Shown: piece by piece, positions 1-12,421 of the stretch
Numbering within the stretch: the first letter of the stretch is position 1
Layout of the letters: each line of letters opens with the position of its first letter
NCBI GenBank assembly: GCA_038380435.1
Contig: JAWZYU010000005.1
Coordinates: forward strand, 39,454,001-39,518,000
Origin: Ryuthela nishihirai
Lineage: Eukaryota > Arthropoda > Arachnida > Araneae > Heptathelidae
Length of the DNA stretch: 64,000 nt
Direction: 5' to 3'
The notes under the pieces: model-generated
The model's input: the letters and a program-made list of their open reading frames with translations, nothing else
Told to the model about the DNA's origin: nothing
Database searches by the model: none
Made by a program: the position numbers and the translations under genes

Positions 1-1190
1 GTTAGCAGCTGCTAATAATCTTCGGCATGATGGCTTGGCATAAAAGCTGAGGAAGCAGTTAGACAGCACAACAGTAGAGAACTGTATCAGATAGTTAAAT
101 GTTTTGTGTGGTAGAAAACGGACAAGTGTACAGGGTTTGAAGGATAAACAAGGAAGGTTATAGAAGGTGAGGATTCTGTCATGGCTAGGTGGGCTGAGCA
201 TTTCAGTGATGTTCAAAACAACGCATATAGTTCTACTCCCATTATAAGAAATGGTGAGAGATGCATTTGTGACTTTAAGTGCCAGATTAATGTTGACCCT
301 ATATCACAGTCTGAAGTTATTTTGGCTGTTTCGAAACTTGAATTAAATATATCCCCAGGGGAGATGAAATTACTATGGAAATATCTAGAATTGGGAATGT
401 TTCGGTTACCACATGGATACTGAAATTTTGGATATAATTTATGATAAAGGCATAGTTCTTAAGGATTTTACCAGAGCTATCATTATCCCTATTTTTAAAA
501 AAAGGTAATCGCAGTTCTTCTGATAACAGGTAAGGGTATCCGTCTGCTTTCTGTTCCAGGTAAAGATTTTGCATGTTTGTGCTTAATAGAATTAAGAATC
601 TGGTTGACAGATAATTGTGTGATGAGCAGTGTGGATTCAGAAGTGGTAGGGGATGTGCAGATCAGTAAATTTTCACTTAGGCAGATTCTTGAGAAGTGAT
701 TAGAGTTTCAGAAACTTGTGGTTTCTAACTTTGTTGATGTGAAAAAAGGCTTTTGACTCTGTTGATCGTGATAAATACCAGACAAATTAGTTAACATGAT
801 GAAAGCTCTTTATAATAACACTGAATCGTGTGTGAGAGTTGGTAAGGCTTGTAGCAATTGGTTTAGTATTACTTCTGGTGTTCGACAAGGGTGCATTTTG
901 TCTCCTTTTCTCTTAGTTTGGTTATTGATTATGTTATGCGAAATTCACTTCAAGGGAAAGATTTTGGCCTTAAAAGGCCTGGAGATACGAAAATTTCTGA
1001 TTTAGATTATGCTGTGAATTAGCCTATTTGGCAAATGATGTTGATGAGATGAACTCTTTCATTTGAGCTGTTGATGAAACTGGTAGTAGAGTAGATTTGG
1101 TTATAAACAGAGAGAAAACTAAAGTGATGAAAATTGGTCAGGCAGGCTGTGATTCAGTTGATCTGAATAGTTGTACCACAAAAATATATT
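1..1190 (+). mobile_element. LINE-A fragment (RT region)
   Basis: Decayed reverse-transcriptase part of the non-LTR element called LINE-A here. It enters from the left window edge, so its 5' part is not visible. Conceptual translation in shifting frames gives the pre-RT segment MARWAEHFSDV at 181, a TRAIIIPIFKK-like segment near 470, and the RT segment SGVRQGCILSPF near 868-906, followed by a degraded thumb. The same blocks recur in order at 31,960-32,900 (+) and 55,936-57,150 (-). Multiple stops and frameshifts mean it cannot encode an active enzyme. Homology to sister copies within the window is clear; clade assignment is uncertain. Confidence 0.85.
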
Positions 1191-1271
1191 GAAAAATATT
1201 GGATAAGTCTGAGTATTTACCTTTATGCTGCTTTTATAGTTCTCGTTGATCTCTTATGTATAAAATTGAGT

Positions 1272-1668
1272 GTTTGGGTTGTTGGGCTCTTTTACCTCTG
1301 AGCGACACTTTTTTCCACACCATGGGCTAAATGGCCAGGTCATATGGACCCCAAAGGCTCAGAGAATGTTGGGGAATGGGACCCACTGGAACAGCTGTTG
1401 GGAGACAGATGGTAGCCTCCCGTCAAGGCCATCCAGCGTGTTTTTTAACGTGCACAGGGTATGGCTCTCTCCCGCACACGAGACCACGGCTTAACGTCCC
1501 ATCCGACGGGCGGCGGGCTTTCCAAGCCCATCGGTGTCCCCTTCTGACTGTTGGCAGGAAGGGGAATTTTGCGGAGATAAATCTCAACACTGACCCAGCT
1601 GGGACTCAAACCTGGGAACGGCAGATTATAAGCCTGGCGCGCTACCGACTGAGCCACCCCCTCCCCTA
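1272..1668 (-). mobile_element. SINE-1 copy, full length
   Basis: tRNA-derived SINE in minus orientation. The tRNA-like head with A-box and B-box lies at about 1,590-1,668 and the body runs leftward to a tail reading TCTGAGGTAAAA-like on the minus strand. It matches the copies at 40,151-40,534 and 49,997-50,377 along almost its whole length. No clear TSD was found by eye. It is transcribed by RNA polymerase III in related families and depends on a LINE for mobility (established for SINEs in general). Confidence 0.85.
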
Positions 1669-2525
1669 AAGTTGTCGTTGACTGTTTAACTTCAAGGTAG
1701 GGGAATAGAAGTGCCACAACTGAAAGGTTGCTGCGCTATTTCCCGCCACGTAAGGGTTAACGATCCCCCCTCCCCACTTCCAACTCACCCCACAGCCTGC
1801 CGTGAGGTCACTGAAAGTTTCATCATCATATTTGTCTCTGCTGTTGAAAGAACGTTACCCATCAGGGAAAAAATTTCCGGAAACTGAAGTCTACCATTTA
1901 GTGAATCACCTTGTCATTCAAGATTAAAGAGAATCCTATCCAAAACCAAGTGAGAAAGTCTTCGAGCAATGAATAGTGTTTCTCAAAAAACAACGTGGAT
2001 GCATCCTGTCAAACAACAATCTATTAAATTACTTCTCAGTGTAGCCAATCCTCCACATTTTTAAATGATTCGTGAGGAGTAATTGTAACATATCTGGAAT
2101 TTTAAATCCATGAAAACCGACAGCTCTGCTCCCACATTTACAACACATTTATCATTTCAGTCCCCGTTTCGTAATTGAGAATACCGTATTTGTTCTTCTA
2201 CAGGGTTTATTGTTGTTTTTGTTGCTGACTAAACTTGAGGGTTTCTAGTATCCCCGTATAATTCATTTTATTTTCACCCTTTACAGCTCCTTTATGGCCA
2301 TCACGTTTTCTATCTTCGAATTTTAAATGCTAAGAGAGTAACCTTTTCTGAATGCTACTCGAACACAGTCTCTGGGCTGCATTGTTGGTTGTTGAAAGAA
2401 AACTTAAAATGTGTGTGTTCTATGAAGATGAAAATAAAAACGAAAATAAACATTAAGAAACAAATAACCTCGAAGAAGTTTTTATAAGACGGAAAATAAT
2501 GCATTTTAATAAAAAAAATAATGCT
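1669..2525. other. No recognised gene
   Basis: Unremarkable sequence between SINE-1 and a LINE-B fragment. No reading frame with a recognisable family and no tandem structure was seen; the right part becomes AT-rich. Confidence 0.5.
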
Positions 2526-2890
2526 GGTCTGCAATGATAACATCACAGCAGACCATGGCCGATTCCACCAATGTGCTGGACTTTGATTAACCATCTGTGA
2601 AAACAGTCAATCTTTGTTAATCATCGTGTTGAACACCAGTCCTGGTGCTCAAAACGATGATTGACAAAGAGTTCCTGATCCACACAGTCGGGTGTAAAAG
2701 CCTTTCTCGTCCTGCAAAGAGAAAAGTCGCAAGAAGAGGAAACAGTGAGCCATGGGGGTAGTGGCTCATCTCTTGACTGTGAGATCCTATCGAGGCTGGT
2801 ATTAATGTCTCGCAGGTAACCTAGGACACACAAACCGAAAGGATGAATGGCAGTTGGCTGATTCTAGTATAACAGTTCCCACTGACTACT
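2526..2890 (-). mobile_element. LINE-B fragment (upstream of and into RNase H)
   Basis: Minus-strand fragment of the Jockey-like LINE-B. The translated motif RKAFTPDCV matches the copy at 12,421-12,360, followed by remnants of the RNase H start, and the flank matches 12,535-12,600. Only about 360 bp remain and the frame is broken. Confidence 0.75.
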
Positions 2891-3606
2891 TATGTTTCAA
2901 AATATCCGCTCGTGATTAGGGTGTACGGGTTCGACATCAATCACGAGAGCTCTAGCCCCTGCCTCTCACAAACGTCTCAAGTTTCATGAAATTTAGTGCA
3001 ACGAAGGAAAAGTTCGTGTTTTGAGGATGTATCTGCAGTAGATATTCCAGCAAACCCGATAAAATATCTTTCACACCTGCATAGCTCCTCTTGGAAGGGG
3101 ATGAAGCAGAGAGGAGATCGAAAAAGGGCAGCACTTCTCTATTCGTTTGTTATGCCCCTTTATAGGTTTTTTTCCCTACACTACTGGTTTAAGGGTAAAG
3201 CTGGATTTTCTGCATTGACATAATGGGTGTTGCGCCAAGTTAGTTGCTCCATTTCAACAGTGTTTTATATTGATAAAGATTTTATGGTAAAATATACTAT
3301 TCACATAGAGCTAAAATAAGAAACATTCAAAATACAGTCGTTAGACATTGTATCAAACAACACAAAAATAAACTCCTGAATCTCAATAAGGTTTATGCAT
3401 TTATGAACATATTACCTATCAGTCAATTATATACATATAAATTAATACTTGGGTATTATTTTGATAATACATACTTATAATTTCAAGGTTAATAATAATA
3501 AAAATACTAGATATAAATCTAAAGGTAAAAACAAAATACATTTTAGGAACAATTAAGGAAAAAATTGTAGAAATTATGAAACTCCCTCTGTGTTCAACAG
3601 CATCCC
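2891..3606. other. AT-rich stretch without gene
   Basis: From about 3,240 the sequence is strongly AT-rich. No coding family or repeat was identified. It ends at the 14-bp TSD of the SINE-2 copy. Confidence 0.5.
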
Positions 3607-3620
3607 TGAGGAGTTATTAA

Positions 3621-3828
3621 CTAAATAAATTAAATACCCCCTCAAGCAGCTGCTTGCCACAGAGGTCTGACAGGAGCCTGTCAGTTTATATGCCACAGTA
3701 GGAGATCTGAGAGGATGGCAGGACCTCAGCAGAAAAACGACACACACATCCATGCCTAATACCGGGGCTCGAATCCAGGTCCCTTAGATCAGTAGCCAAG
3801 CGTGCTAACCACTCGGCCACGGGACGGC
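3621..3828 (-). mobile_element. SINE-2 copy, full length with TSD
   Basis: tRNA-derived SINE about 190 bp long, minus orientation. The head contains the A-box TGGCCGAGTGG and a B-box-like GGATTCGAGCCC. The 3' part carries the palindrome CTGACAGGCTCCTGTCAG and the tail GCTGCTTGAGGGGGTAT, followed by an AT-rich tail. A perfect 14-bp target-site duplication, tgaggagttattaa, flanks it at 3,607-3,620 and 3,829-3,842, which is direct evidence of retrotransposition. Confidence 0.93.
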
Positions 3829-4149
3829 TGAGGAGTTATTAAATTTAAAAAAAACTGGAGACGTTAAAAAGTTTTCAGGACATGGCTTCTGGAAAATATT
3901 TAAAAACTGTTTGCTCTGTGGTAGCTTTTAAATGTAATATTGAGTTTATTTTATAATAAAATTGTAACTGTTTATTGTATACTGTATTTTGTTTCCTGCG
4001 AACAAGCATTTTAGCTTCGTGAGACTTAATTTCATAATTTTTTTCCATAACTTTTTAACTAAAGGCAATTTATTAAAAATGCATTTTAGGAAATTTTATG
4101 GGGGGTTTTTCCCGCACCACTTCGGTAAAATTTACAATTTTTGGAGCAA

Positions 4150-5130
4150 TTCTGTTTGTCATTACGGTGTATTTTGTGATCTTTTGGTTGTTCTGTCTCC
4201 CATTTCAGAGTATTTTTCGACGTATCCTGTCATCAATTCCCGTGCACGTTATTGTTTTTGTAGTTATTCTGCTATTCATTCTAGTGTACTTCTAGTTTCT
4301 TTCTCCTGTCACAATATGATTTGCAGATATTGCGCCGTCCATTACATATATTCGAAGATATTCTCCGATCCATTTCCACATATATGAAGTTATTTTCTGA
4401 TCCATTCCCATGTACTTTGTTGATTTTTGCCGCTATTTCTGTCTTCCATTCCGGCATATTTTGAAGGTATTCTATCATCCATTGCAATGTGTGCGAATTT
4501 ACAGTTTGCCATCCATTGTAATGTGTGCGAATTTAGTCATTCTACCATCCATTTCACTGTATTTCAGTGTTTTTCATGCAATTCTACCAACCATTTCGAT
4601 GTTTTTCTAATTCGGAGTGGGTCTTTTATGCATAGAATTTGATTAAATGGCCTGGTCATATGAACCAAAGAGTTTATAGTTGGATAGAGAAAGAATACAC
4701 CCTAGACTGCTGTTAGAAGAGAAATGGAAGCCTGCCGTCAAGACCATTCAGAGTGTTCTTTGAAGTAAATCAAATGCAGCGCTTCTGCACACTTCTTCAC
4801 AAATCCCATTTGACGAACAGCTGTATTTTTGAAAGCAGTATCATCTTTCTAATGCAGGGCAGGGGTTAACAGAAATAAATCTCAATGACAACACATTTGG
4901 GAGCTTGATCCTGGGAATAATAGATTGTGAATCCAGCACCCTACGGATTTGGCCAACCCCTGCCTCTATATTATATGCGATTTTACAGTTAATGTCTCCT
5001 ATCCCAAATTATCTTAAACATAGTCTGTCATCGATTGCATTGTAATTTTTTTGTCACTATCTTCCCTTTGACATTGCGCTTTTGCAGATACCGTGCCTCC
5101 AATTACATTTATGTGATTTTTTCACTTTTT
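4150..5130. repeat. Degenerate minisatellite, ~33-40 bp unit, split by SINE-1
   Basis: About a dozen diverged units that each start near ATCCATT and continue with an AATGTATTT-like part and a TTATTCT-like part occupy 4,190-4,615. Similar units resume at 4,980-5,130 after the SINE-1 relic, so the array predates that insertion. Several short open frames across the array are simply translated repeats. Confidence 0.7.
4638..4968 (-). mobile_element. SINE-1 relic, old
   Basis: Strongly diverged SINE-1 in minus orientation inside the minisatellite. Recognisable blocks are AAATGGCCTGGTCATATG near 4,645, CTGCCGTCAAGACCATTC near 4,732, and the degraded tRNA-like head at 4,890-4,968. It is much more diverged than the 40.1 and 50.0 kb copies, suggesting long-lasting SINE-1 activity. 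Confidence 0.7.
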
Positions 5131-6180
5131 ATTTCTCCAACTTGTACTTTAGAGACGTGAAGACACACACACAGTAGTAGCCATCGAGTGAGGCTCAAGG
5201 TCTCGCATCCGAATCGCACGACAGCAAAAAAATCTACGCAATCCGCAAAACCTAAATTTTTTTCGAGTGTTGAATTTTAATATGGAGGGAAAAATGTTGG
5301 TTAATGAAGCCAGTGACAAAATATCTTTAAACATTAATTAGTGAGGCAGTATAATTTAAGTCTGCCAATTATTTCGACACTCTAGATGAAACGGAGAAAC
5401 TACCTTGTTTGGTACTCGTCAAAAATAGTATTGCCTTTCTACAACGACGTTTACCTACGGAGAGAGAAACCAGGTAATAGGACACCGAGCACTCCTTTTT
5501 GCCTAATATATTTTAAAATTTCTTTAAACTTTGACTATCATTTACTGTTAACCGTGAATGCTAAAATGTTTTGAAAGTTACTATTTTCTGTAATCTCAGT
5601 ACCAGCAATTTACAATTGTCTGATTGGAAAATTTTGCTTCCGATCACGGATAGCTGATCGCAGTTTTATTAATTAACAGCATAAAGGGCAACGAAACAAT
5701 TGCACCTGGTTCGTACAAGATCTCGGCCAGAGCTTTCTGTAACATAGTTACTATTCCTCGATTGTCTACCAAATTCGTCACATCGTATATTTCGAATAAT
5801 TATGTCTTTTCCTGACTGAACTGTTAGTAGGAAAATGCATTTTACAAATTGGCACAGTGTTAGTATAACCCCGACATCTAGAGGTAATTTATATCTAACA
5901 TTACATTAATTTCCTTGGTAACGCTTGATTTTAACGATTAGAGAATGAATATACCATTATCGTCTAAATATTAACCATAGAGCCTTCGCTTTTTTCAGTT
6001 CATACTAACAACTTCCACTAAGGAAATATTGTCACATTATAACAGAAACAACTAAGGAAATATTGTCACATTATAAACGATTTGGTATAAAGACGTGTGT
6101 ACTCTATGGTTCGCATCATTTAAATTTATCGAGATAGCGAACAGTAGCCGTGGAACACATCTGTGAAAAAACACGCTGTG
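5131..6180. other. No recognised gene
   Basis: Mixed AT-rich sequence. The only structure seen is a short direct duplication (AACTAAGGAAATATTGTCAC-like) at about 6,010-6,075. No coding homology. Confidence 0.45.
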
Positions 6181-6184
6181 AACG

Positions 6185-6350
6185 GGTTTAATAAAGATTC
6201 TTTAGCCCATGGGGTGGTGCGTTGCGGGAAAGCACGCCTTCTCCAATACCAGAGACTACATCAAAGTTATACTGTTTGGGTTTGAGAAAGATTCTTTAGC
6301 CCCTGGGGTGGCGTGTTGCAGGGAAATGCTCCATCTTCGGCACCAAAGTT
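6185..6350. repeat. Two-unit tandem duplication, ~95 bp
   Basis: The block AAAGATTCTTTAGCCC, then a GGGGTGG segment and a TTGC-GGGAAA segment occurs at 6,196 and again at 6,289. It is a diverged two-copy tandem repeat of unknown origin. Confidence 0.65.
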
Positions 6351-7650
6351 TTTTTTATGTCACCTCTATATCATGTGTTATGTTGAAAATTTTTTGTATC
6401 CCCTGCAAAATACGAATTAAATCAAAACTGGAAATTTTATCCGTATGCATTCCTCTGATGCACTGGGCTTGTAAGGAATGATTCTACAGGGGGAAAATAT
6501 CAACTCCTTTTTCAAACCGTAGACTACACTATTTCGGAAGTTTCAGTGGGGGAATTAAAATCCTTTCAGTAATGCAATTCAACGGAAAAGTCGGGTTTAT
6601 TAAGTAGGATTCATAAGTGTGACCCTGTTAAACATATTTTACTTGATTGCCCCGTTTTTAATCTTGAACGGAGTTTTTATTTCGCATACCTTAGATTCGG
6701 TCGTGCTTTTTTCCAAAGGCTCCTTTATACTTCCTACTGGATATTTTACCGTTTGATTACCTGCATTTTATTATATGTACCCAATACTTTATTTGCATTT
6801 TATCTTTTTCGGTTTAATGTTTTCATCTTTTGCATTTTAGCTATGACTTTTGCACCTTTTTTGAAGCATTGTGTAAAACCGATCATTGAAACCTATTAAT
6901 TGCTCTAAAATCCTGATTACGAGTTAATTTTTCGTAAAATGCGAAATTGTATTTCGCTTTTATTCTATACGTTTGCGTATTTCAAACTATTCGTATTTAA
7001 TAAAAACCGTTTTCGCCTTGAGTTACACAAATTTCCTTGTCTGATGTTTTAAATCGATATTTGAAATATTCGCCATTTGGTTTCGCACTTGAGACCAGTT
7101 AAATGACGCCAGCTGGATCCTTACAATCCAGTTTCTCCCCCGATTTTCGAATAATTGCTGTTGTATTTCCATCGCTGTCTTTAGTTCTGACCCACCTTTC
7201 TTATTGCAACCCCAAAGAGTTTTCAGTGCCACAAATTCCCCTTCTGTTACTTCAGAATGACATTTCGCTGGAGAGGCTTTAGAGTCACATCCATTGTCGC
7301 TAGCGTCCCTTCTATTAAACGGAAGGTGTCGTTGAATAGGATTCTGTACTCGTTAACAAACCATGCATATGTATTCCAAGTGTACGTTATACCCCTTGTA
7401 GGAGGTGACGAGCGAAAGATATGGCTCGAGCAGTGCTCCCCCTTCACAGCAGGTAGTTTCAGTCTACCGAGTAAGCAACGATCCCCAAAGGGCAATGTCG
7501 CACACTTCCCTGTCTAAGTAGCAGCCAACGCGCGCGGCCTATTATTTTCCCACAGAACCTCTCTCGAAGCAATTCGCTCTTGAAAGCATGCCCTTTCAAT
7601 ACTGACACGAGTTACATTTCTCGACCGCTAGTGCTGCGTTTAGAGTACAC
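6351..7650. other. No recognised gene; two unplaced antisense frames
   Basis: Minus-strand frames at 7,495-7,247 (82 aa) and 7,232-7,023 (69 aa) lie close together in different frames. They could be remnants of one coding segment, but I recognise no domain. The rest holds nothing identifiable. Confidence 0.35.
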
Positions 7651-7679
7651 CTGGACGAACTGTAACACTTCACCGCTCG

Positions 7680-8030
7680 TGGGAACCGTTGCCCCAATGA
7701 TGGTGAAGGGGTTGTAATGAGGGTTGCAGACTAGGCAATAAAATTCTTAGCCCCACCCTAAGATACCGCTGTAGTGAGAGTTAAACAATTGCACGCTTCA
7801 CCGTCGATGGTGGAAACCGAAATTCTAAGCCCCACCCCATGCTAGGACGCTACTGGCAGTGAAGGGGGTATAAAATGGGGGGGGGGTGTAAAACCGGTCA
7901 AAAATGAAGCCCTCCCTAGGACGCCAATATCAGGAGGGAAAAGAAATACGGGACGCTGAACCTAGCACCAAAAACTTAGGGGTTTGCAGACGCATCCCTC
8001 AACCTAGCCTATTTCTATACTAGAAGATGC
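7680..8030. repeat. GC-rich low-complexity stretch with partial duplication
   Basis: The phrase ATTCTTAGCCCCACCC (near 7,743) recurs as ATTCTAAGCCCCACCCC (near 7,813), followed by a G-tract near 7,880. The origin is unknown; it may be a transposon end. Confidence 0.4.
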
Positions 8031-8149
8031 TTAGAGGGCCGTATAAAATTGAAACGGTTCACAGTATTCTTTACTACTATCCAGCTTAATAATTGTACTC
8101 TTTAATTTACAATTTTCATTTGTATATATATTTCCAACTGAACCAAAAT

Positions 8150-8640
8150 TTGGTTTAAAAACAGAACACATTTCAAGTTTTGTGTTCATAAAATAACTGC
8201 GAAACCAATTTTATGTTCAAGATTTTTTGCTGTCCAATGCAAAATTTGCACATTGAGAGACAAATCCCATGTTATCCTATGGGAAGTAAAATTTCCCCTT
8301 ACACCTTTTTTTAATCGTTTAATACTTCTATCTTGCATAAATCTTGTCTTAATTTTTGTACACTGAACGAAAAACGTATCTGAAATAAGAACACTAGTTT
8401 CGTATATAAATTTGATCACAAAATCAGTTTTATGTTTAAAAAAAATTCCTTTCGGAAGTGTATTTTGCACGCTAAAGCATAAATTCTATGTCATTTCTAA
8501 GGGAAGTGAAATTTGTTCCTCTCGCTAATTTTTGGTTTATTTTTTTACCGTATTCAAATTATGTTTTTATTTTTGAAAAGCGAACTTAAATTAAGGTTTG
8601 GTTTTGAAGTTTTACCGTTTTGCAATAAAATAATTTTCTT
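8150..8640. repeat. Diverged two-copy repeat, ~215 bp spacing
   Basis: The segment with ACCAATTTTATGTT, a TTTTGCAC-like part, then GGGAAGTAAAATTT (8,200-8,300) recurs as TCAGTTTTATGTT and GGGAAGTGAAATTT (8,415-8,520). It is probably an old tandem duplication. Confidence 0.5.
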
Positions 8641-8649
8641 GTTTATGTT

Positions 8650-9880
8650 AAGTGACTGATCAACTAATCAGATGCGTTTTGCGTTGCTCAAAAGAGAGAG
8701 TGGACCATCGAAAGTGGGAGGGAAGCGGCTTGACTAAAGGTCAGCGAGATTCTAAGAATAAAATCGTAGTCTGGATGTCTCTAAGGATACCTCTTTCCCA
8801 CGGTTGCATTGCTGAAAAGGGGTGGGTTGTTTCTAAAAATAGAATGTTTTCGCACATTCTCTAGATACAGTGTCTTTAGCGCAAGGGAGGGGACCCATCG
8901 AGGCAGCCTCTGGCATTGAAAATATTCTCCCCATAGAAGACTCCAGGTTCGAATCATACCTTTTACAACAATCTATGGGATTTATTCAAGGATTTGAGAC
9001 GATTCTTTTGTCAAATCTGAAATCGCTAAAGCCGGTTTCGAGTCTGGGTACACTTTTTCCCAATTTCTGGAAAGGATTTTGTTTTTAAAATGGATCTTTG
9101 CTAATAATATTAAGGGCGATATCAGTTTCCTAAATTTTTTTAAGAAAGATAGATAATTTATTATCAGAGTATGCAGTACTTTACATTTACATTCTTTTTA
9201 CCTTAGAACTGAAGTTATAATGAAATATATATAATGTTGTATTTCTCAGATACACAATTTTAAAGTATTACATTTTCTAATATATATTCTTCTTAATACA
9301 TAGTTTGTACAATAAATATATTCATACCATATATATGGAAAATTTTAATATTATATTTCATTAGTGTTTTATAATTTTATCTACATTTTTCAGTAAAGTC
9401 TGAGAAATAATATTGAGTCTTCCACGAGAGTAAAAACTCGCTTGTGGAAGAAATTTAACAGTTGTATTGTAATAAAAATGAAAAGGCAACATGGTTCAGT
9501 TTCACATTTCCTCACATTGTGCTAGCTTGATCAAAAAATCTAAGTAAATATTTAACTAATTTATAAGTTTGAAAATTATAATTAAGAATAAATGAAATAA
9601 AAAAAACAAAAAGACTTTACTGGGTAGAAAAACAAAAAAATATAAAAATCTATATTGAACTGTGCGTTAGTAAGTGGTTCAGTTGGGCACCTAAAGGGCA
9701 TCTCAGCATCAAATGAAATTTTATTACATTTAAATCTCTTGTATTTCTAAAACATACTCTCAATATTTACCACATTCAAAAACCATTTTCTAGAAATTGT
9801 TCTAGAACTTTTCGATGCATCGTAAGGGAAGGATAATTTCCCCAAGTATTTTACTATCATGAGAGTTAAAGTGATACTTT
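8650..9880. other. No recognised gene; AT-rich right half
   Basis: Two short + frames (8,652-8,864 and 8,870-9,088) show no domain. From 9,090 to 9,880 the sequence is very AT-rich with no identifiable element. Confidence 0.4.
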
Positions 9881-11020
9881 TTCTGTATTATATGTCCCCC
9901 ATATTGCCATCGAATTTTTTGTTGCACTTGGTAAATTATTGGAGTTTAAGGATTTCAACATCCAATATGATAGTTTGGAGGGAGGTAAAATTTATTTCGG
10001 AGTTTTCAAGTCTGGATAAGATAAAGGATTGCGACATCCAATATGGAGAAGGGATGTCCTGAAACACGGGTGTTGCCACCAAAGTTTAGTTGGGCTTCGC
10101 AATTTATTGGAGTTTAAAGATTATGACATCCAGTCTGAGAGTGGGACCTGCCTTGAACGTTGCCATAGAAAGTTTAGTTGGATTTAAATTTTTGTGGTGC
10201 GAGACATTCAAGCAGGGAGGGGGCAAAATTTTTGTGGGGTATTACAAGTCTAGACAAAATATTGGAAAATTCCTGCAAATGACTGCATAATCAAAGGTGG
10301 CCATTTACAAGGGGATGACTTAATACATGGGCTTAGGACTCCCTTTATAGAAGGCTTTTTTGCATTGTGGATATGGGGTAATGTGGGCTTACGTGCATGG
10401 TGTATTGCCACCGAAAGTTTAACAGGAAATTTTTCAGATTACAACATCTAAACTGAGAGGAGGTGAAATGTTTTGGGAGTTTTCAAGTCTGGATAAGATG
10501 ATTGCATCATCCAAAATGACGGATATGAGGGGATTAAGTTATTTGGGGGTTTTCATTTCTGGACAAGATAAAGGGTTGCAACAGTCAAGATGGTGACTGA
10601 GAAAGGATGCTCTGATGTTGCCACCAAAAGTTTAGTTGCACTTGGTAAATTTTTGAGGAATACGACATCCCAGCTGATGGTTGAGAAGTGGATGAAATTT
10701 ATTTTGGGGGAGGGAGGTTTCAGTCTGGACAAGATGATTGTATCATGTTCTATGATATCACCTCTTCGTGGGTTTGTGATCCCCTCTATAGAAGGCTTTC
10801 CTGTATTGTGGGTTTGGGGTAATGTGGACTTTCCTGCAATGGGGGTTGCCACTGAAAGCTTAGTTGGACTTGGTAAATTTTTAAAGACTGCAATATCCAA
10901 GTTCGAAGGTGATGAAATTTATTTTGGGTGTTTTCAAGTCACGACACGTCTGAATATCCACTAAGGTAGTTTCAAATCTGGACATGATGATTGCATTATG
11001 TTATATGACGTGGTGACCCA
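9880..11020. repeat. Degenerate long tandem repeat (satellite-like)
   Basis: Six diverged units share a GTTGCCACCGAAAGTTTAG-like motif followed by GGACTTGGTAAATTTTT-like sequence, at about 9,904, 10,072, 10,160, 10,405, 10,614 and 10,845. Between them a second motif, GTTTTCAAGTCTGGA, recurs near 10,002, 10,478, 10,546 and 10,970. Spacing varies from about 90 to 245 bp, so units are truncated or fused. The open frame at 10,590-10,964 crosses the repeats and is not thought to be a gene. Confidence 0.75.
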
Positions 11021-12195
11021 TGATTGCGTCATTTTTCGATGACATTTTTGAATTCCTGGAAAGGAAGAGTGGGGAAAAAAGGGTTGATTGCATCATTTTC
11101 TAGGAATTTCTATGACGTCACGCCTGCGAGTTTTGCAGAACTGTGTCAAACGCACTTCTGGTGGGCGTGGACATATCCCATGACCTTGAGGACCTTTAAT
11201 GATTTCGGCCAGTCTAGGTTGCAGCACCACTACTCCTGGTTGTTAATAAATTTGTTGGTCCGTTGATTGTTTGGGGTTTAATGGCTCAAAGGAAACTAAG
11301 GTGACGATGATGAAGAGGGTAAAAGAAAGATCTAAAAGTCAAGGAAACCCACAACCAATGTTAAAAGTAAAAATGGCAATAGCAAAGACAATAAATGTAA
11401 ACACTAAAACAGTAAACAACAAGAAACTATTTAATAGACAAAAAAACAACAATTTTTAAAAATAATAGTAGGTGTATAGAACCCACTTAAAGCACAATGT
11501 CAAAAGGCAAAAATCAGAAACAGTTAAAATAGCCAGTAAAACGTAAAAATGCAAAAACAACAGATAAAACAGAGTCATCAGATAAAAGACATCCGAGTGT
11601 AAGGGGCTAGGACATAAAATCATGAAAGTTAAAATATAAGAGGCGTTCAAGATTGAAAGACTGGACATGAGATTAAATATGCTTAACAGTTAAAATGGTA
11701 TCACATAACTCACACCTAGGATTCGTCGTCCGCCCGAAGAAGAAACGAACATGTAATAAACCAATGACGTAAGCGGAGACGAGCAAGTACAGCTTCGTCC
11801 TTGCAATTCTTGTGAAAACAAAACTGCCATGGTTTGACAATGGACTTGATCTCGAAAAGCTTGTTACCAACCTGTTCAGACCAAGATTTCTGCCACTGTG
11901 CCCAGAGCTTGATGGAAAAATGCTGCCGGAAGTCCTAGCATGGAACCAGCAGCAGAGAGTCGGATAGGGGAGTGGCTGACTTGGCAGCAGCATCTGCTAA
12001 GTCATGACCCCTGATCCTAATGTGACCAGGCACCCAATAGAAGAGAACGGTGGTGGTGGCTGCTAGACAATGGAGCTGCTGGCAAGAACAGGAACTTGGA
12101 GGGAACAGGGGGAGGTTGATGCCTCACCAAGATCAAAGCCTCTAGCGAGCTAAGCAAGGCAGTGTAGAAGACACACCAATGACAACACTTGGCTG

Positions 12196-12421
12196 CTATG
12201 TGATACAAGGCAATGCTGATACCATGCAACTCTGCAGTGAAGGTGGAACACTGCTGTTGGATCTGATCTGCAATGATGACATCACAGCAGACCATGGCCG
12301 AACCCAGTGAAGTGCCAGACTTCGAGCCATCTGTGAAAACAGGCAAGACCTCCGGGTGTTCAGCACAATGGCTGGCAAAGAGTGGCTGATACACACAGTC
12401 GGGTGTAAAGGCCTTCCTCAT
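12196..12421 (-). pseudogene. LINE-B RNase H remnant
   Basis: RNase H N-terminal part: VFTDGSKSGTSLGSAMV carries the first catalytic Asp and TAELHGISIAL the catalytic Glu. The downstream part is degraded by stops. RNase H is carried by Jockey/I-group LINEs and removes RNA from the cDNA hybrid. Confidence 0.8.

Noticed and set aside
3641..3830. CRISPR-like repeats (recurrent identical ~30-bp blocks)
   Set aside because: The recurrent blocks are dispersed SINE-2 copies with TSDs, not regularly spaced repeats; the sequence is eukaryotic.
10590..10964. 124-codon frame as a gene
   Set aside because: Crosses two units of the satellite-like block; no domain and the peptide follows the DNA repeat.
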